Part shown: piece after piece, positions 42,668 through 51,203 of the stretch | Layout: every line of letters begins with the position of its first letter | How positions within the stretch are numbered: position 1 is the first letter of the stretch | Assembly: GCA_964502005.1 (NCBI GenBank) | Contig: CAZCUX010000014.1 | Coordinates: 62,001 to 126,000, forward strand | Source of the DNA: CAJWOS01 sp964502005 | GTDB taxonomy: Bacteria; Myxococcota_A; UBA796; UBA2385 | DNA length: 64,000 nucleotides | Direction of reading: 5' to 3' | Program-made: the position numbers and the translations under genes | Notes under the pieces: generated by a model | Database searches by the model: none | What the model was told of the DNA's origin: nothing | Seen by the model: only the letters and a program-made list of their open reading frames with translations

Positions 42668-43418
42668 GGGGCACGGCCACCCACCCTTGCTCCCCCAATC
42701 CGAGGCTCAGGTTCATCGAAAAAAACATCAACATGACCGCGATTGCGAACGGCTTTCGAAAACGCTCCACCACGAACAAGCCACCAAGACACTCGACCAA
42801 TACGGCATAAGTCGCGCCGATTCCCGCCCAGAAAGGATGCTGTGCAAGCCACATACGAAGTTCCAACATAAACGGAGGCGCCACCAACGGCTGCGCGCGC
42901 TCCCAAATAAACAATGCATGCACATTTCCATCAAACCAGTTCCAGCCGGCATGTCGGAGCTTGCTGATTCCAGCCAACGTCAGCATTGCACCGAAAACCC
43001 CACACATGAGGTCTTGACCGCGCCGCTCTTGGACCTCCCTCGAAGCAGGAACATTGCTCCCAATGAGCCATGCCAAGACCAGATTTGCACCCATCAAGTT
43101 GACCAATGGAGGCATACTGTCCGTTCGCACGCCCATCTCCAACAAGCCCATGCCCCCCAACCATACAAATATCCAGGCCCCCGTCAAACGCTCCCACCGA
43201 CCCAGCACAAACGCAACCACCGATAACCAATACAAAAGTCCCAAAACAAGCCAAATCGACGGTGCCAACAAAACGGAACCATCGAACCACGCGAGCGGTC
43301 CAACACGGTGAACGATGCGGTCGCCCATAACACCGGCTGTCGCGAGGAACCAAGCCCAAGCGAGCACCCAAAGCAATGCCCAACGCCACAATGCAATTCG
43401 CTTCAATCGGTCAACCAC
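42633..43418 (-). CDS. Polytopic membrane protein, HTTM (vitamin K-carboxylase-like) type
   Basis: The product has 261 residues. The start is GTG with GGAGG upstream. It has seven or so predicted transmembrane helices. The segment AGISKLRHAGWNWFDGNVHALFIW followed by hydrophobic helices and a partly conserved C-terminal FFSMNLSLGLGEQGW fits the horizontally transferred transmembrane (HTTM) domain related to vitamin K-dependent gamma-carboxylase and DoxX-like proteins. Catalytic residues of the eukaryotic carboxylase cannot be confirmed. Its start overlaps the stop of the upstream small protein gene, so the two are co-expressed. Function unknown. Confidence 0.65.
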   Translation of the reverse strand: MVDRLKRIALWRWALLWVLAWAWFLATAGVMGDRIVHRVGPLAWFDGSVLLAPSIWLVLGLLYWLSVVAFVLGRWERLTGAWIFVWLGGMGLLEMGVRTDSMPPLVNLMGANLVLAWLIGSNVPASREVQERRGQDLMCGVFGAMLTLAGISKLRHAGWNWFDGNVHALFIWERAQPLVAPPFMLELRMWLAQHPFWAGIGATYAVLVECLGGLFVVERFRKPFAIAVMLMFFSMNLSLGLGEQGWVAVPLALAWSRPRPS

Positions 43419-43858
43419 GCCCGCCCCTCCGCAAGTGGTTCAAACGGCGACAGAATCCGAAATCCATCGGGCGTCGACTCCGCGATTGAATAGCCAATCT
43501 GCAGGCGCACAGAAGGTGACGAAGGGGGCAATGCAGACGAACGAACCGTCACCGCGTGGCGAACGCTGTCGAGCAGGTACTCCTGCGAGGATTGAATCGA
43601 ATCAGGATACACCAGCTGCTCCGGCGAAATTCCGTCAATCGCGACAAAATCATCGATTCGCGGAATTGGCTCACCGTCGGCCAAAAAAACGAGGGCGGTG
43701 CCTCGCGGGTATTCGGAGATTGCATACATTCGATATTGGGAGAATGGAAACACTTCGCCCACCAACAGCGAAGCAACACCATACACAAGAAATGCCGCGA
43801 GTGCCCATATTGACACGCTTTCACGAACACACTCCAGCCACGACTTCACGTTGCCCAT
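43403..43858 (-). CDS. Membrane-anchored partner of the HTTM-like protein
   Basis: The product has ~151 residues. One transmembrane helix (ALAAFLVYGVASLLVG) is followed by FPFSQYRMYAISEYPRG, a motif type I associate with proteins encoded beside HTTM genes. A ~110-residue extracytoplasmic beta-rich part follows. The start (ATG 43858) has no ribosome binding site, so a nearby GTG may be used. It overlaps the HTTM-like gene by 16 bp. The 292 bp upstream, to the histidine kinase gene, contain nothing I can support. Confidence 0.6.
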   Translation of the reverse strand: MGNVKSWLECVRESVSIWALAAFLVYGVASLLVGEVFPFSQYRMYAISEYPRGTALVFLADGEPIPRIDDFVAIDGISPEQLVYPDSIQSSQEYLLDSVRHAVTVRSSALPPSSPSVRLQIGYSIAESTPDGFRILSPFEPLAEGRAWLTD

Positions 43859-44150
43859 TTGTCGGAACCAACAATAAACACAATCCAATCCTACAAAGAC
43901 AAGGGGCAAACGATAACCGGAAGCAGCGGCCTCCCGATTTTCTAATGCTTGCCCTGGAAGCGGGCGACACGCACGCCAACCAATTGACAAATGGACCCCA
44001 ATGTCCCGAAAGAACCAAGACCACACTGCGCGTCATAAAGCGACGAATGGTCGCTGCGCCTCCGCTGCGTCCCACAGACGAAGCAGTGCATTCCACCCGA
44101 CTAGCCGCCAATCGCTTTCCGAATGCGTCCGAAAGAAGACGCGACCACAC

Positions 44151-45968
44151 TCACCCGGCCGGCGCGGTGTCGATATCCGCTCCGCGGAGCAATACGGAGA
44201 GAGCGTCATGTAACACAGCACGTTCAACTGGTTTTGGCAAGTGAATATTGCAACCCGCCTCGATACACGATGCCACCTCGTCCCGCAGAACACTCGCAGA
44301 CATCGCGACAATCGGTCGTCGCCAACCTTGGGAGCGAAGCACGCGCGTCATTTCGAGACCATCCATACGCGGCATATGGACATCCGTGAGCACGATGTCG
44401 AAGTTGCTGTCGGTCGACAGTCGCTCCAGGCCCTCTACGCCATCCGAAACAACCACCACCTCTATACCCAGTGCGCGCAACATTGATTCGCCGACCAACT
44501 GATTGACGGGGTTGTCCTCGACAAGCAAAACACGCGCATCCAATGGTGGCAACTCGTCCTGTGCCCACTCGACCTTTCGTATGTCAAGTGAGAGGTGGTC
44601 TATCTTTGCGTGGCTCTCCCATGTTGTCGGCAATGGCAAAATAATCCTAAAAATAGTACCACGACCGACGATGCTTTCTACCGTCAAGGAGCCGCCCAGC
44701 ATCGTGACCAAGCGGCGGCTGATTGCCAGACCCAAGCCCGCGCCGCCTGCGCGGATGCTTTGAACGCCGTGCGCTTGGGAAAACGCCTCAAAAAGCGTTG
44801 GCAGGGCTTCCGGGGGGATACCGATGCCCGTATCCTCGACGGAAAATACGAGCGCAGGCTGGGCATCATTGGTCGTGACCTGCACCCGCAGCGTCACGGA
44901 ACCCGTCTCCGTGAACTTGATTGCGTTGCCGACGAGGTTGGTAATGCTCTGCCGAAGCCGGATATGGTCGGACGCGAAGAATTTCGGCACCTCGCCTTCC
45001 ACCACCACGCTGTACATCAAGCCACGAGCTTCCGCTTGGGGACGCAGCGTGTGGTACAGTTCTACCAACATGCTCGACAGGTCGAAATCTTCGACGTCAA
45101 GGGCCAAACGCTCCGCTTGCAGGCGCGTGAGGTCAAACACATCGTTGATAATGCCCAACAACGATTTGGCGGAGTTCCGCGCGACCACCAATCGCGAACG
45201 ACCTTCTTCGGAAAGAGGCTCGTCGAGCACCAAATCCACCATGCCGATAATGCCATGTAGGGGTGTGCGAACCTCGTGGCTGGTGTTGGCGAGAAACACA
45301 GACTTCGCATGGCTCGCTTGTTCCGCCGCAGCCTGTGCCGCGCGAAGGTCTTCTTCCATGCGCTTTCGTTCGGTAATGTCGACGTACATCCCGAGCATAC
45401 CGACCACTTCACCAGACGCATCGTGAAGCGGCACTTTGCTTGTCAGCAGGTGTCCTTCTAGGCCGTCGGCACGAAGAATTGGCTCTTCGATGTTGAGGAT
45501 GGCCTCCCCTTTGTCCATCACCGCCCGATCGTACTCGCGAAAAAAGTCCGACTGTTCCTTCGACCACACCATGTCGTAGTCACTCAAGCCGACAATCAAC
45601 TCTGCGGACGCTAGGCCTGCGTCCTGCGCGAAAGCACGGTTGCAGCCGAGATAATTCAGCGAACGGTCTTTCCAGAACACACGATGAGGGATGTTGTCTA
45701 TAATCTCCCGTAGCACTCGCTCTTGCGCATCATGGGGCTCCAATGCGAGCGAAGAAAGCGGCTTGGTGGGTTGACGCACCGTCGCGCGACCGACCAAAAC
45801 GCCGCCGAGCGCAAACAACAGCCCCACAACCACCCACACCCCAACCGAGGGCGGGTTTACAAACGACCACGCCAAAACTCCGACGGCTGCACCCCACACG
45901 GGAATCACCAATGCCGCTTCCATCGACGACAAATGAGGGGATGGAGTACCGAAGGGCAAGGACTGCAC
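44151..45968 (-). CDS. Hybrid sensor histidine kinase: two TM helices, PAS, HisKA, HATPase, receiver
   Basis: The product has ~605 residues. Two N-terminal transmembrane helices leave almost no extracytoplasmic loop. A PAS/PAC domain follows (IDNIPHRVFWKDRSLNYLGCN...; DITERKRMEEDL). HisKA has phospho-His ~231 (NTSHEVRTPLHG). The ATPase has NLVGNAIKFTE, VEDTGIGIP and AGLGLAIS. The C-terminal receiver has LVEDNPVNQLV, VLTDVHMPRMDG and a Lys near LPKPVE. The layout suggests cytosolic sensing through PAS and an internal phosphorelay, needing a separate Hpt protein. None is adjacent; it is an orphan. Start is the GTG at 45968 (AGAGG upstream) or the ATG at 45923. Confidence 0.93.
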   Translation of the reverse strand: MQSLPFGTPSPHLSSMEAALVIPVWGAAVGVLAWSFVNPPSVGVWVVVGLLFALGGVLVGRATVRQPTKPLSSLALEPHDAQERVLREIIDNIPHRVFWKDRSLNYLGCNRAFAQDAGLASAELIVGLSDYDMVWSKEQSDFFREYDRAVMDKGEAILNIEEPILRADGLEGHLLTSKVPLHDASGEVVGMLGMYVDITERKRMEEDLRAAQAAAEQASHAKSVFLANTSHEVRTPLHGIIGMVDLVLDEPLSEEGRSRLVVARNSAKSLLGIINDVFDLTRLQAERLALDVEDFDLSSMLVELYHTLRPQAEARGLMYSVVVEGEVPKFFASDHIRLRQSITNLVGNAIKFTETGSVTLRVQVTTNDAQPALVFSVEDTGIGIPPEALPTLFEAFSQAHGVQSIRAGGAGLGLAISRRLVTMLGGSLTVESIVGRGTIFRIILPLPTTWESHAKIDHLSLDIRKVEWAQDELPPLDARVLLVEDNPVNQLVGESMLRALGIEVVVVSDGVEGLERLSTDSNFDIVLTDVHMPRMDGLEMTRVLRSQGWRRPIVAMSASVLRDEVASCIEAGCNIHLPKPVERAVLHDALSVLLRGADIDTAPAG

Positions 45969-46037
45969 GAAAGAGCCTCTCTGTTCGCAACGGCCACCAC
46001 TATATCGGAAAAATCTCACGCGAACCCAAGTGAGTCT

Positions 46038-46592
46038 TCAAATTTCCCCCCAGAAAAAACGCCGCGTCGGGCTCGCAGTGCCTCCCTCAAGAAGCTGCAG
46101 TGACGAAAGGGGTCGACCACCACGTCGTATATAGAGAGCCGCCGACGAGGAGCGATGCGGGTCCGTGCGCATCACAAACCATGACAGCCCGCGGCTGCGC
46201 GCCCACTGCAACCGTGCATCCACCAAGCGGTCGCCCAGTCCGGTACCCCGTGCGCCCGGAGCCACCGCCAATTCCGCCATATACACCGTTTTCGACGCCT
46301 CACCACCGAAGTCCGGCTGCCGCCCCACAAACCGAACGATCGATGCATCGGGGTGCTCGCTCAATCGCATTGCGCAACTGAAACCCAACAGAAGCGCATC
46401 ATGCGTCGCAACAAATAGTCCATGAGGAATGTATCTTTGCCATGTTGATTCCAGAACTTGCGCTGGCAAATGGCGCTCCCGATACGGGGCCTCCGCGAAG
46501 ACTTGGATATACAACGCTACCAATGCATCACGAATGGGGTCGTCCATCGACGTGACCTGGCGAATGGTGGGCAATGGAGGTCTTACGCGCAT
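46038..46592 (-). CDS. GNAT-family N-acetyltransferase
   Basis: The product has ~184 residues. The acetyl-CoA site is visible: VYMAELAVAPGARGTGLGDRLVDARLQWARSRG, with the V-x-P and R-G-x-G-x-G/L pattern of motif A, preceded by an N-terminal helix (DALVALYIQVFAEAPY). The acceptor is unknown. Start at the ATG at 46592, giving an IRQVTS strand usual for the family; ATG at 46547 is shorter. It overlaps the stop of the M20 peptidase gene upstream by 10 bp, so the two are likely one operon and could act on related amino-acid or peptide substrates. Confidence 0.85.
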   Translation of the reverse strand: MRVRPPLPTIRQVTSMDDPIRDALVALYIQVFAEAPYRERHLPAQVLESTWQRYIPHGLFVATHDALLLGFSCAMRLSEHPDASIVRFVGRQPDFGGEASKTVYMAELAVAPGARGTGLGDRLVDARLQWARSRGLSWFVMRTDPHRSSSAALYIRRGGRPLSSLQLLEGGTASPTRRFFWGEI

Positions 46593-47830
46593 CCATCCAC
46601 CAACGGACGCGTCACGGAACGCGCCCCAATCAAATCCACGAGACCATTTCGATAGGCCGCCAGGCTGGAGAGGTCCACCCACTCATCGGGCGCATGGGCA
46701 CGTCCTTTGAGCGGCCCCAAACACAAGGCGGGGGAGCCGTCCCTGCCAGAAATAAGCGCGACGTCGATATAGCCAGTCTCCGCGGGGTCTGCGACGACAC
46801 CGCAATGTAGGTGGTCGAAGGGCTGCGTGAGCGGCCGCAGCGCCTCCGCCTCCGACGCAAAACCGTGCATGTCAAGGTGGACATCAAAACGGGCAAGACG
46901 CACTGCCAACGCTTCTCCCTGATTGTGCCGCGCAAGAGAAGATTCAAGGACTTCCCGAAGGCCCTGCGCGGTTATCGCCGGCGACCCCGTGCGCAGCTCC
47001 AGGAGAGCCCACGCGCCGTCTGGAATACGATTGGGGATTGCTTCTGTTTGCGGCGGACCATCGCCAAAGCGCGACTCCGCCGTCATAGAGCCGGCATGGA
47101 GGGCCGCGACGTTGAGCACGGTCTTGTAAGGTTGGTTTTGCTTATTTACCCACTTCGCCAAGTCATCCAACACAACATGAAGTGCCCGTGTCGCACTCCT
47201 CCCCGAACGCGGACGACTTGCGTGCCCACCATGCCCTTGAAGGGACACACCAACTTCCAACAGTCCGCGGCAACCGGCCATGATTTGGCCAGAGCCGCCA
47301 CACAAGGAGAATGTCGCTGCTGGACGAATAGATGGATGATGGGCAACAAAATGCTTCATCCCGATAAACTCGTATTCTTCATCGCAATAGAACAAGTACC
47401 CCACTCCTTTGGTGGGACCAACGCGACGGGCCGCATCCAACGCTGCCGCAATCGCAGCCTTGGCGTCGGCTGCACCCAATGCAAAATACCGACCGTCGCG
47501 TACCGAAAACTCCGGCACCGTCCAGGCACCACTGGGGGGCACGGTGTCGATGTGACCGACGACCAAGAGCTCCGTTTCCGCAGGATCTCCGTCGAAGGCC
47601 AGCACATTGGGACGCCCGGGTGCGACTTCTTCGATGTGTACCTGCAACCAAGGAAGGCTGCGAAGCTCCTGTGCGAGTCGTTCGGCGACGGCCATTTCGT
47701 TGTGGACAGGCACTCCACCAACGCGATTGTTCGGGCGCCACCAACTGGGAATCCGACACAAGGCGTCGGTCAAAGCCAACAAAACGTCGGCGTCACCGTG
47801 CGGGACAGGAGTGACAAGGGGTTGGTCCAT
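46583..47830 (-). CDS. M20-family metallopeptidase/deacylase (ArgE/DapE/ACY1-type)
   Basis: The product has 415 residues. The ATG at 47830 has GGAG five nt upstream. Metal-site motifs are present: LLVVGHIDTVPPSG (HxDTVP), ALGAADAKAAIAA (GxxDAKxG-like), CDEEYEFIGMKHF (catalytic EE), a lid domain with GHGGHASRP, and a late His in FDHLHCG. The family removes acyl or carboxylate groups from amino-acid derivatives (e.g. acetylornithine, succinyl-diaminopimelate) or cuts dipeptides. Which substrate applies cannot be told. Co-transcribed with the GNAT gene. Confidence 0.92.
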   Translation of the reverse strand: MDQPLVTPVPHGDADVLLALTDALCRIPSWWRPNNRVGGVPVHNEMAVAERLAQELRSLPWLQVHIEEVAPGRPNVLAFDGDPAETELLVVGHIDTVPPSGAWTVPEFSVRDGRYFALGAADAKAAIAAALDAARRVGPTKGVGYLFYCDEEYEFIGMKHFVAHHPSIRPAATFSLCGGSGQIMAGCRGLLEVGVSLQGHGGHASRPRSGRSATRALHVVLDDLAKWVNKQNQPYKTVLNVAALHAGSMTAESRFGDGPPQTEAIPNRIPDGAWALLELRTGSPAITAQGLREVLESSLARHNQGEALAVRLARFDVHLDMHGFASEAEALRPLTQPFDHLHCGVVADPAETGYIDVALISGRDGSPALCLGPLKGRAHAPDEWVDLSSLAAYRNGLVDLIGARSVTRPLVDGCA

Positions 47831-47971
47831 CGAGGCTCCGGGGCTGCAACTGCGCCGCTGCTGCACCCACGGTCATAACATTCGAATCCCGAATACCGTC
47901 GATAGCCGTCCCGCCAACCCGTTGGGGCCCGCGCCGACGGACACGCGGACCCCTGACCGCACCGCGGAATC

Positions 47972-48250
47972 TCAGCTTCGGCTTGCACCGAAGTCGCCCA
48001 ACATCTGCTGCATGTCCGGAACGGGTTGCCCGTGGAGGTCGCGCATCGGAATCGTGGATGCCGGACGGGCTGCCAAGCCAGCATCGTCGCCGCGCCAAAC
48101 CTGGTGCCACGCAGACCGAATGCGGGTGTCCCACTTCGCAATCGCCGCGTCGTAAGACGGATTGAGCACCGTCATCGAACCCAGCGACACAACGCCCAAT
48201 AGACCCGCAACCGGAACCAACGCAAACAGGCCACTCTTTCGCTGTTCCAT
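47972..48250 (-). CDS. Small membrane protein, unknown function
   Basis: The product has 92 residues with an excellent ribosome binding site (GAGGAGG four nt before the ATG). One N-terminal transmembrane helix (LFALVPVAGLLGVVSLGSM) is followed by ~65 polar residues exported across the membrane, ending in a soluble tail with PVPDMQQMLGDFG. No family recognised. Divergent from the MATE exporter gene. The strong initiation signal is the best evidence that it is real. Confidence 0.7.
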   Translation of the reverse strand: MEQRKSGLFALVPVAGLLGVVSLGSMTVLNPSYDAAIAKWDTRIRSAWHQVWRGDDAGLAARPASTIPMRDLHGQPVPDMQQMLGDFGASRS

Positions 48251-48435
48251 GGTACCTCCTCATGGACGGAAGGCCGACTGCGCCAGCCGCAAATTCATTC
48301 AAAACATGCGCGAACTTGGGTCCACAACGTCGACGCACACCAAATCTGCACGAACGAAAAACGGTTGTTCGTGCGCCAACGGGCTACGAGACCGCCCCCA
48401 ATCCTTCCCTTGGAGCCGCTATTTCTCCCCGGCGC

Positions 48436-49806
48436 TTGACCCACGGCCCTGTCAACCGGCAGCTCCTCGGATTGATGGGGCCGATGGTCTTTGGTCTGTT
48501 TTCGGTGCTGGCGTTCAACCTTGTCGACACCTACTTTGTGAGCCTATTGGGCACCCAGCCATTGGCCGCCATCAGCCTCACGTTTCCGGTGGTCATGGCA
48601 GTCGGGTCGGTCGCGATGGGCGTGGGGGCCGGCATGACGTCGGTGCTCGCCCGCAGCATCGGGCAAGGGGACAAACGGGATGGCGTGCGCCTGACGACCC
48701 ACGGCATCGTGCTGGCGGGTGGGATGGCGGCAATGGTCAGCGCGCTGGGCTGGGCGACCATCGACCCGCTGTTTCGCCTCTTGGGTGCCGACGACCTACT
48801 CTTGCCACAGGTTCGCGATTACATGGAGGTTTGGTACCTGGGCGCCGCCGTACTGGTCATTCCGATGGTGGGAATGGCTGCGATTCGCGCAACGGGCGAC
48901 ACACGGACCCCCGCTGTCGTCATGACGGTATCGGCCGTACTGAACGCGGTGCTCGACCCCATTCTCATTTTCGGCTGGGGCCCGATTCCCGCGTTGGGCC
49001 TACGCGGCGCCGCCATCGCGACACTGCTCGGGCGAGCCCTTACCTTGCTGTTTGCGCTTTGGGTGCTCGTGATGCGGGAGCGCCTCGTGCAACTCTCACC
49101 ACCGTATCGACACGGCTGGCTGACCTCTTGGCGGCGGATTCTGCGCATTGGCGGTCCCGCAACGCTGACCAACCTCGCGCAACCTCTGACGATGGGCCTC
49201 GTCACCCATATCGCCGCTTCTTTGGGCCCAAGCGCGGTTGCCGCATTGGGCGCGGGTGGGCGCGTCGAGAACGTCGCTATCATCCCGCTCATTGCGATTA
49301 GTGCCGGCCTTTCGCCGTTCGTCGGGCAAAACCACGGTGCCGGTATTCATCGCCGGGTCCAAGAGGCGGTTCGCGTGAGCCTCGGTGCGTCGACGGTCCT
49401 TGGCTTCCTCACCTGCTGCACCCTCGCACTGCAAGCGACCTCGATTGCCGATGTGTTTTCGGACGACCCCTCGGTTACCGAACCGCTCGCAAGCTACCTA
49501 ACCATCGTCCCCATCGGCCATTTGCTGCTCGGCACACTGTTCGTCGCGAGCGCGACCCTCAACGCGATGGGCCGGCCAATGCCCGCCACGCTGCTGACGC
49601 TCCTGCGCGCGCCGGTACTGGTGGGGATTTGCGCGAGCCTGGGTGCGCACTTTGGCGGGCTAGACGGATTGTTTGAGGGCATCGCATTGGCAATGAGCAT
49701 CTCGGGAATCGTCGCCGTTGGCTTCTTGTGGCCGCTGTGGGGGCCAAGCACGGACACACCAGACAGACGCGCCGACAATAGCGCTACGCTTTCGCCGCGG
49801 GACTAA
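48436..49806 (+). CDS. MATE-family multidrug/efflux transporter
   Basis: The product has ~456 residues from the TTG at 48436. The N-terminus LTHGPVNRQLLGLMGPMVFGLFSVLAFNLVDTYFVSLLGT matches the typical MATE start, followed by twelve hydrophobic helices and the repeat motif with NLAQPLTMGLVTHIAA. MATE proteins export cationic drugs or metabolites using Na+ or H+ gradients. An upstream ATG at 48262 is in frame but adds 58 polar residues unlike the family and would leave only 11 bp to the divergent gene, so I favour the shorter form. The substrate is unknown. Confidence 0.9.
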   Translation: MTHGPVNRQLLGLMGPMVFGLFSVLAFNLVDTYFVSLLGTQPLAAISLTFPVVMAVGSVAMGVGAGMTSVLARSIGQGDKRDGVRLTTHGIVLAGGMAAMVSALGWATIDPLFRLLGADDLLLPQVRDYMEVWYLGAAVLVIPMVGMAAIRATGDTRTPAVVMTVSAVLNAVLDPILIFGWGPIPALGLRGAAIATLLGRALTLLFALWVLVMRERLVQLSPPYRHGWLTSWRRILRIGGPATLTNLAQPLTMGLVTHIAASLGPSAVAALGAGGRVENVAIIPLIAISAGLSPFVGQNHGAGIHRRVQEAVRVSLGASTVLGFLTCCTLALQATSIADVFSDDPSVTEPLASYLTIVPIGHLLLGTLFVASATLNAMGRPMPATLLTLLRAPVLVGICASLGAHFGGLDGLFEGIALAMSISGIVAVGFLWPLWGPSTDTPDRRADNSATLSPRD

Positions 49807-49819
49807 ACACCCACAACGC

Positions 49820-49847
49820 AAAACCCCCAGGTATTGCTACCTGGGGG
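49820..49847 (-). terminator. Terminator of the first tRNA-Glu
   Basis: On the minus strand CCCCCAGGTA pairs with TACCTGGGGG over a 4-nt loop, followed by TTTT. It directly follows the tRNA. On the plus strand it also ends near the MATE gene stop. Confidence 0.9.
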
Positions 49848-49851
49848 CTGA

Positions 49852-49923
49852 CGACCCGTACGGGAATCGAACCCGTGCTGCCGGGATGAAAACCCGGTGT
49901 CCTGACCCCTAGACGAACGGGTC
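49852..49923 (-). tRNA. tRNA-Glu (anticodon TTC), copy 1
   Basis: The 72-nt cloverleaf reads GACCCGT...ACGGGTC with discriminator G and no encoded CCA. The anticodon arm CCGGG-TTTTCAT-CCCGG places TTC at 34-36. The T loop GTTCGAATC is standard. It is identical to the second copy. Confidence 0.96.
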
Positions 49924-50035
49924 TTGAGGTTTCGCCCTTCTATCTCACCTGCAGGAATCGGCAAGGGAGAGAATGTGCGCCCACGAAAATCCATGATTGC
50001 GCGGCGTATCGCCCCCACTGGGGCTTCGAAAAAGC

Positions 50036-50063
50036 AAAACCCCCAGGTATTGCTACCTGGGGG
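50036..50063 (-). terminator. Terminator of the second tRNA-Glu
   Basis: Same hairpin as at 49820-49847 (10-bp stem, 4-nt loop, TTTT on the minus strand). It should end transcripts before copy 1, which then needs its own promoter. Confidence 0.9.
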
Positions 50064-50067
50064 CTGA

Positions 50068-50139
50068 CGACCCGTACGGGAATCGAACCCGTGCTGCCGG
50101 GATGAAAACCCGGTGTCCTGACCCCTAGACGAACGGGTC
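50068..50139 (-). tRNA. tRNA-Glu (anticodon TTC), copy 2
   Basis: Identical 72-nt sequence to copy 1. Upstream on the minus strand a TATGAT (50190-50195) could be a -10 element about 50 nt before the mature 5' end. Confidence 0.96.
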
Positions 50140-50680
50140 GCATCAGGAACGTTGAGAGGACACGGCCCCCCAACCACGAAAGCCTCTTAATCATACCCCG
50201 CGCTTCCCGCACGCGCCCAAGCGTTAGTTTTTGTGGATTTGTGGTAGAGCGCAGACCGTGGCGCACGCACCGGTAACACCAGAATGCTGACAACAGCGGC
50301 ATCTACAACGCGACAGCCCTTCAATGCCCTACACAGATTGACACACACTCGCCACGAAGCGGGCCCCGCGTTCCGGGGGCACGTCGAAATGTCTCCCGCC
50401 TTCTGCGCTTGCGTCGCCAACCGGATGGATGTCGATGCCACAGACGAAAAGCACGCAGAGAAGACCACTTTGGATACGGCCCAGGGATAGGTACCCCACG
50501 GAAGCCACACCCGTTCTACGGCATGGACGCCGTGTGCACGATGACAAAGGGGAGCGAGGGGAACGTCATTCGCGTGCTGCGACACAAAGCGCAAATCGGC
50601 CGATGAACCACCGCGACTCTATCGCAAACGGGACCAACAACCGCCCCGAAAAACAGCCAGCAGAGCACCCCACGGCAATT
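50140..50680. other. Gap with no supportable gene
   Basis: About 540 bp between the tRNA-Glu promoter side and the AT-rich palindrome. Open frames exist on both strands, but none has a ribosome binding site, a domain or sensible composition. I see no tmRNA, SRP or RNase P signature. Confidence 0.6.
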
Positions 50681-50726
50681 AATGAATCGCCATTCATTGT
50701 GTGATAATATTGATAAACACTATGAT
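50681..50726 (+). promoter_or_regulatory. Palindrome AATGAAT-N4-ATTCATT overlapping a possible promoter
   Basis: AATGAATCGCCATTCATT (50681-50698) is a perfect 7-4-7 palindrome in an unusually AT-rich stretch. It overlaps a candidate -35 (TTGTGT, 50697-50702) spaced 18 bp from TATGAT (50721-50726). Transcription would start about 75 nt before tRNA-Lys. A repressor bound here would block that promoter. Confidence 0.45.
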
Positions 50727-50808
50727 TTCGACCACACATACGCACCAAAGTCCGTGGATGCGCCTGGGAAGCCTTGCAGGCAAAAAGTCAATCGGTTACC
50801 CCTGTTGT

Positions 50809-50881
<73 letters not shown>

Positions 50882-50910
50882 CTTTCCCGCCCCACCAAGC
50901 GGTGAAGGCC

Positions 50911-50942
50911 AAACCGGTATCCGTTCCAACGGGTACCGGTTT
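50911..50942 (+). terminator. Long hairpin after tRNA-Lys
   Basis: AAACCGGTATCCGTT (50911-50925) pairs with AACGGGTACCGGTTT (50928-50942), with one G-U pair and a tight loop. It ends in TTT. It lies 30 nt past the tRNA and may end its transcript. The ~260 bp from here to the J-domain gene stop show no supportable gene. Confidence 0.5.
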
Positions 50943-51203
50943 CGCGCTTCAGGCTCGCGCAGAGCGCGTCGCCCAACCGCAAAATACCCGTGCGCTGTGG
51001 GCGCGAGAGCCCCCGCGTCAAGCACGAGCGCCGACTTCCAACCTCGACATACCGACCCATAGAAATCGGTCCGCATGCGAGACAGCCGCTTCGAGAACAT
51101 GGGCGCCGTCAACAACGACGGGGCCGTTCTCTGCCACGTCGCGGGAACGGGAGGAAAAGAATCGCGCAACCCGCGCCAACCCGTATTCTGCTCGGCTCTC
51201 GGG

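Larger units (their letters stand above)
49818..50139. repeat. Direct repeat of a 106-bp tRNA-Glu plus terminator unit
   Basis: Bases 49818-49923 and 50034-50139 are identical over 106 bp, with a 216-bp offset. Each unit contains terminator and tRNA gene in the same order. The 110 bp between them is unrelated and holds no gene. Confidence 0.9.

Noticed and set aside
49803..50177. Protein-like repeat in a frame over the tRNA-Glu region
   Set aside because: The repeated peptide is just translation of the duplicated tRNA genes and terminators.
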